Assembly (NCBI GenBank): GCA_022749755.1 | Contig: CM040451.1 | Location: 14,273,871-14,337,870 of the forward strand | Direction of reading: 5' to 3' | Origin: Azadirachta indica | Taxonomy: Eukaryota > Streptophyta > Magnoliopsida > Sapindales > Meliaceae | Length of the DNA stretch: 64,000 nucleotides | In this document: piece after piece, positions 60,237-64,000 of the stretch | Layout of the letters: each line of letters begins with the position of its first letter | Position numbering within the stretch: the stretch's first letter is position 1 | Made by a program: the position numbers and the translations under genes | Notes under the pieces: model-generated | Databases searched by the model: none | What the model was told of the DNA's origin: nothing | Seen by the model: the letters and a program-made list of their open reading frames with translations, nothing else

Positions 60237-61807
60237 ATGAGTTTGAGGTTTAAGCCAATTTCTGAGTCAACCAAAGCAAACGCAGATGAGATTACTTTAA
60301 AGAAACAAAATATCGATCTGGGAAATCAAAGTGAAGTTGTCTACATTCCAAAGTTCTTAACTTTGGACGATTCATGGAAATTCTTTGATTACCTCAATAA
60401 AGAAATTCCCTGGACCAGACCCACCGTTCGTGTTTTCGGTCGATCTTGCCTTCAGGTTATATTTCAAATCTCTCTCCTTTTTTTTTTTGTCTTTTTAAGC
60501 TACACTAGTTTTATCAATGAATTTGTATGAGATAACCTTGTGTCGCATACGTTTACGGCATTGTGATTATATGAAGAAATTTGTGGCTTTGCTACAACCA
60601 ATTTGGGTATCTATTATTTTTTGAACCGGAGTTTTTATTTTTTGGGTTAATACTAACACTTTTTATTTGTAAAAGGATGTGTTGTGTTGTTATTGTAATC
60701 TTAGAGCAGAAGCTGCTACCTTTTCATCTAATTGATATATGCTATTGCTTATATCCTACTGTTAAATCTGAATAAATAAAAAAAAGGAAAAATGATTTAT
60801 AACGTTTAAGATTATATCATTCTTCTCTATGTAATTTTGTCCTTTCTTATTGTTTTTAGATTGTTTTTTCTTTCCTATAATTTGGTTCTACTATTTTGCG
60901 CCAAGGATTTATTGATTTGTTGTAGCTTTCATTTGAACTAATGGTAATTGGATTTGTTCTTACTCTTTAGGTAAAAAACATTTAGTTACTCCAGAATTTG
61001 TGTTTTTCTTATCTGAATATGACGTCTGCTCATTTATATTGCTATATGGTGCGTTTTAATGGTATAGTTATCTATGCAGCCTAGAGACACATGTTATGTT
61101 GCGAGTGAAGGATTGCCAAAATTAATTTACAGTGGATACAAGCCGCATGCCTATTCTTGGGATGATTTTCCTCTGCTTAAGGACATTTTGGAGGCAGTAA
61201 GGCTTTTACAATTGAATATAGGAGTCACTGGGCTAATTCAATTCATCTAATGTTTTTACTTATTGCTTTGCTTGAAGGTCCAAAAAGCGCTTCCTGGGAG
61301 TAAATTTAACAGCTTACTGTTGAATAGGTATAAAGGTGGGAATGACTATGTAGCTTGGCATGCTGATGATGAGAAGCTTTATGGATCTGCTCCTGAGATT
61401 GCTTCTATTTCCTTTGGATGTGACCGTGAATTCTTGTTGAAGAAGAAGCCGAGTAAATCATCCCAAGGTAGAATAAAACATCTTCAACTTCTGACATTGA
61501 TGTTAATTGTTATATTGAAAGTGTGTTGACCCACATAATCCATGAATGATTTTTTTCCCTTTTGAAACTGGCATTTTGATTATATTGCTGATACGTGTTG
61601 TGATTGGTAGAAAAAAGAACTGACGATGAACCTGTAAGCAAACGATTCAAGAAGAACAACTACTCGCATCAGCACTCGTTCACACTAAAGCATGGATCAA
61701 TGCTGGTGATGAGAGGCTACACACAAAGGGATTGGATCCACTCAGTACCTAAGCGTGCAAAAGCTGAGGGTACTCGAATTAACCTCACGTTCAGGTATGT
61801 TCTCTGA
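60237..61807 (+). CDS. ALKBH2: AlkB-type Fe(II)/2-oxoglutarate DNA repair dioxygenase (ALKBH2-like)
   Basis: Four exons, 60237-60455, 61080-61196, 61278-61467 and 61611-61807, give 240 aa. The ATG at 60237 is the first after an in-frame stop. The double-stranded beta-helix core is complete: the iron ligands are His140 and Asp142 (in YVAWHADDEKLYG) and His219 (in RDWIHSVPKR), and the 2-oxoglutarate-binding RxNxTxR motif is Arg231 to Arg237 (RINLTFR). Other ALKBH2/3 hallmarks are PWTRPTVRVFGR, FNSLLLNRYKGGNDY, ASISFGCDREFLLK and FTLKHGSMLVMRGYTQRDW. The enzyme oxidatively removes methyl groups such as 1-methyladenine and 3-methylcytosine from DNA. A near-perfect donor CAG|GTATGT lies four codons before the stop, so a further 3' exon is possible. 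This gene is not part of the Arabidopsis AT5G47 block as I remember it. Confidence 0.92.
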
Positions 61808-63057
61808 TAGCTCCTGGGATTATTTGAAGTTAGTAATCTGGCAGACCGTCTCCCAGGATGCGCCATTGCAAGAGAGTAAACTATGGCCTACCAACAGGGC
61901 AAAGAATACATTTTGTGGCAACTTTTGTTATGGCAATAGATGGCTGTTTTTTTTGGGTCATTGTTGCTGCAGCTCCACCTACCGTGCTCGACTTGGCTTC
62001 TTTTGTTGTCAGTGAACCCAATCCAACCCAACAGCATTACTTTTGGATTTGGAATTTTGGACAGCCTTTATTTTCCATACAAAATTTAAAAATACTGTGT
62101 ATAATGATGATAATTAAACTTATGGTTTGAATTTCAGTGACCGTTATATATATCTAAATGAATATTGCTTGCCAATCCACAACTATTCAGCACATTTCCA
62201 TTAAAATATGAGTTAGATTTTGGCACATCAGACCAACCTTCTTAAATTATGCTTAGCTAATAACATATCTATTAGGGTGTGGCTATGGATGAGTTGCAAA
62301 TTTAAATCTTAATACTTCGCATCGTAGCTTGATTTATTCCCCAAAGGCCTTCTAAGCTGTGGCTTTCCTGAGGAAACTTTTGAAGGCTAGCATTCGTCAA
62401 TTAACTTCTTCCTTATTGCTCCCGAAGAGAAGAGGCTTTCTCCTCTTTCTTCTTTGCTTTTTTGTTGGTTTTGCGAAATCAGTGCCCCCTTTTAACGTTA
62501 ACTGGAAAGACTTGAAAATTTTTTTCTTTTACTTAAAGGTGTAATACTCACTTGTAAATGATTGGTGGGCCTATTGATGAGTTGCAAATTTAAATCTTAA
62601 CTTTTAACTTCGCAGATTGTGTGAAATTAACACTCCAAATTTGTCTTTAATGTAAGTTAAAGAAGTCTCATCCGATAGATTACAAGGGTCAAGATAATTT
62701 TTCTGAGAGAAATGTACTGCTACTAAATAAAAAAAATAAGAATAATAATAATTGTATGGACGAGTTTGGACCTAAAAGAAAAGAAGTTTTTTGAGATTGA
62801 TAACACTAAATTGTATGGATAAGTTCGGAAAGTATTGTGAATTAATTGTCACAATCACATGACGTACGGATGAGTCAATGGACTATTATATTATTAAATC
62901 TTATAAAGTACTTTCCAAAGCAAGAGCTAATGAAATTATTCACGACACGGAGAGTCGGGCAAAACTCGACAACGCCATTTCAGAATCGGTTTCTCTTTTA
63001 TCTCTTCCTGAGTTTTAACTCTTTCATCTCATACTATTTTCTTTCAAACCATTCACC
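61808..63057. promoter_or_regulatory. ALKBH2 3' UTR and AACT promoter/leader
   Basis: No credible coding exon. It contains a 25-base direct repeat at 62288-62312 and 62576-62600, and a second short repeat with (A/T)AAATTGTATGGA(C/T)(G/A)AGTT at about 62750 and 62810. The final ~80 bases are a CT-rich leader leading to CACC before the ATG at 63058. Confidence 0.5.
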
Positions 63058-63740
<683 letters not shown>

Positions 63741-64000
63741 GTAAGCAGGATTTCTATCTTTTTGAAGGTAATTTATTTAATTTTCTATGATTCTATTTAC
63801 TTCTTGTGAATGCAAGCTAAATGAGTGTATTGAATTGTAAGGAACTTGATGGGGCCTTTTTAGCAAAAATTTGAAAATTGAGAAATAATAATAAATATGA
63901 GAAGATGAGTATAAACATCCTCAATATGATGTGATCTGGATTGAGTCTCCTCTTTTCCTCATTAAATTGCTATGTTTTTCGAGTGAGTTGATGCATATTT
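63741..64000 (+). other. AACT intron at the window edge
   Basis: The donor GTAAGC follows the last visible exon and no acceptor with coding sequence is seen before the window ends. Confidence 0.7.

Overview
This is nuclear DNA of a flowering plant, almost certainly a eudicot. The evidence is AT-rich intergenic DNA full of (AT)n, (TTA)n and poly(A) tracts, GT-AG introns of about 80 to 1250 bases, and plant-specific families: an isoprenylated heavy-metal protein, a KIN-beta subunit of SnRK1, a GT-type trihelix factor, a LEC1-type NF-YB and a CAR-like C2 protein. The species cannot be named from the sequence alone. Thirteen complete protein genes, one 3'-truncated gene and one tRNA gene are supported. 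Most ORFs in any frame are shadows of exons, so gene models were rebuilt by joining GT-AG exons with checked phase and family alignment from memory.

Layout. 1-11 kb: a two-HMA isoprenylated protein (HIPP) flanked by long AT-rich spacers. 11-20 kb: an oligopeptide transporter (OPT1/OPT5 type), the SnRK1 beta subunit KIN-beta2 on the minus strand, and a mitochondrial acyl carrier protein. 20-28 kb: a secreted Ole e 1-like protein (minus), then a 5.9 kb repeat-bearing spacer. 28-40 kb: NF-YB2/3, NUDT2 (minus), a trihelix factor, a small two-helix membrane protein resembling OSR/ARGOS (minus), and LEC1-LIKE (NF-YB6). 39.8-42 kb: tRNA-Thr(CGT) and TRM10 (both minus). 44-56 kb: a 33-exon PDS5 cohesin regulator with a Tudor domain. 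58-64 kb: a C2-domain protein, an ALKBH2-type DNA repair dioxygenase, and the 5' part of acetoacetyl-CoA thiolase (AACT), which runs off the window.

From mtACP3 to AACT the order (mtACP3, Ole e 1, NF-YB2, NUDT2, trihelix, LEC1-LIKE, TRM10, PDS5, C2, AACT) matches, from memory, Arabidopsis AT5G47630 to AT5G47720. The segment is therefore a conserved ancestral block. ALKBH2 and the OSR-like gene appear to be extra relative to that block, and a ribosomal P1 gene appears to be missing.

The genes do not form one pathway. Many are arranged head to head (KIN-beta2/mtACP3, Ole e 1/NF-YB2, NUDT2/trihelix, OSR-like/LEC1-LIKE, TRM10/PDS5), so promoters are shared or abutting. I found no CRISPR array, prokaryotic system, viral gene or intact autonomous transposon. 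The most interesting points are local: a duplicated splice acceptor in the trihelix gene, a likely targeting-peptide exon and a Gly-to-Ser change in the NUDT2 Nudix box, RY elements in the LEC1-LIKE intron, matching palindromes at the TRM10 and PDS5 promoters, and a fold-back element at 24.6-25.1 kb.
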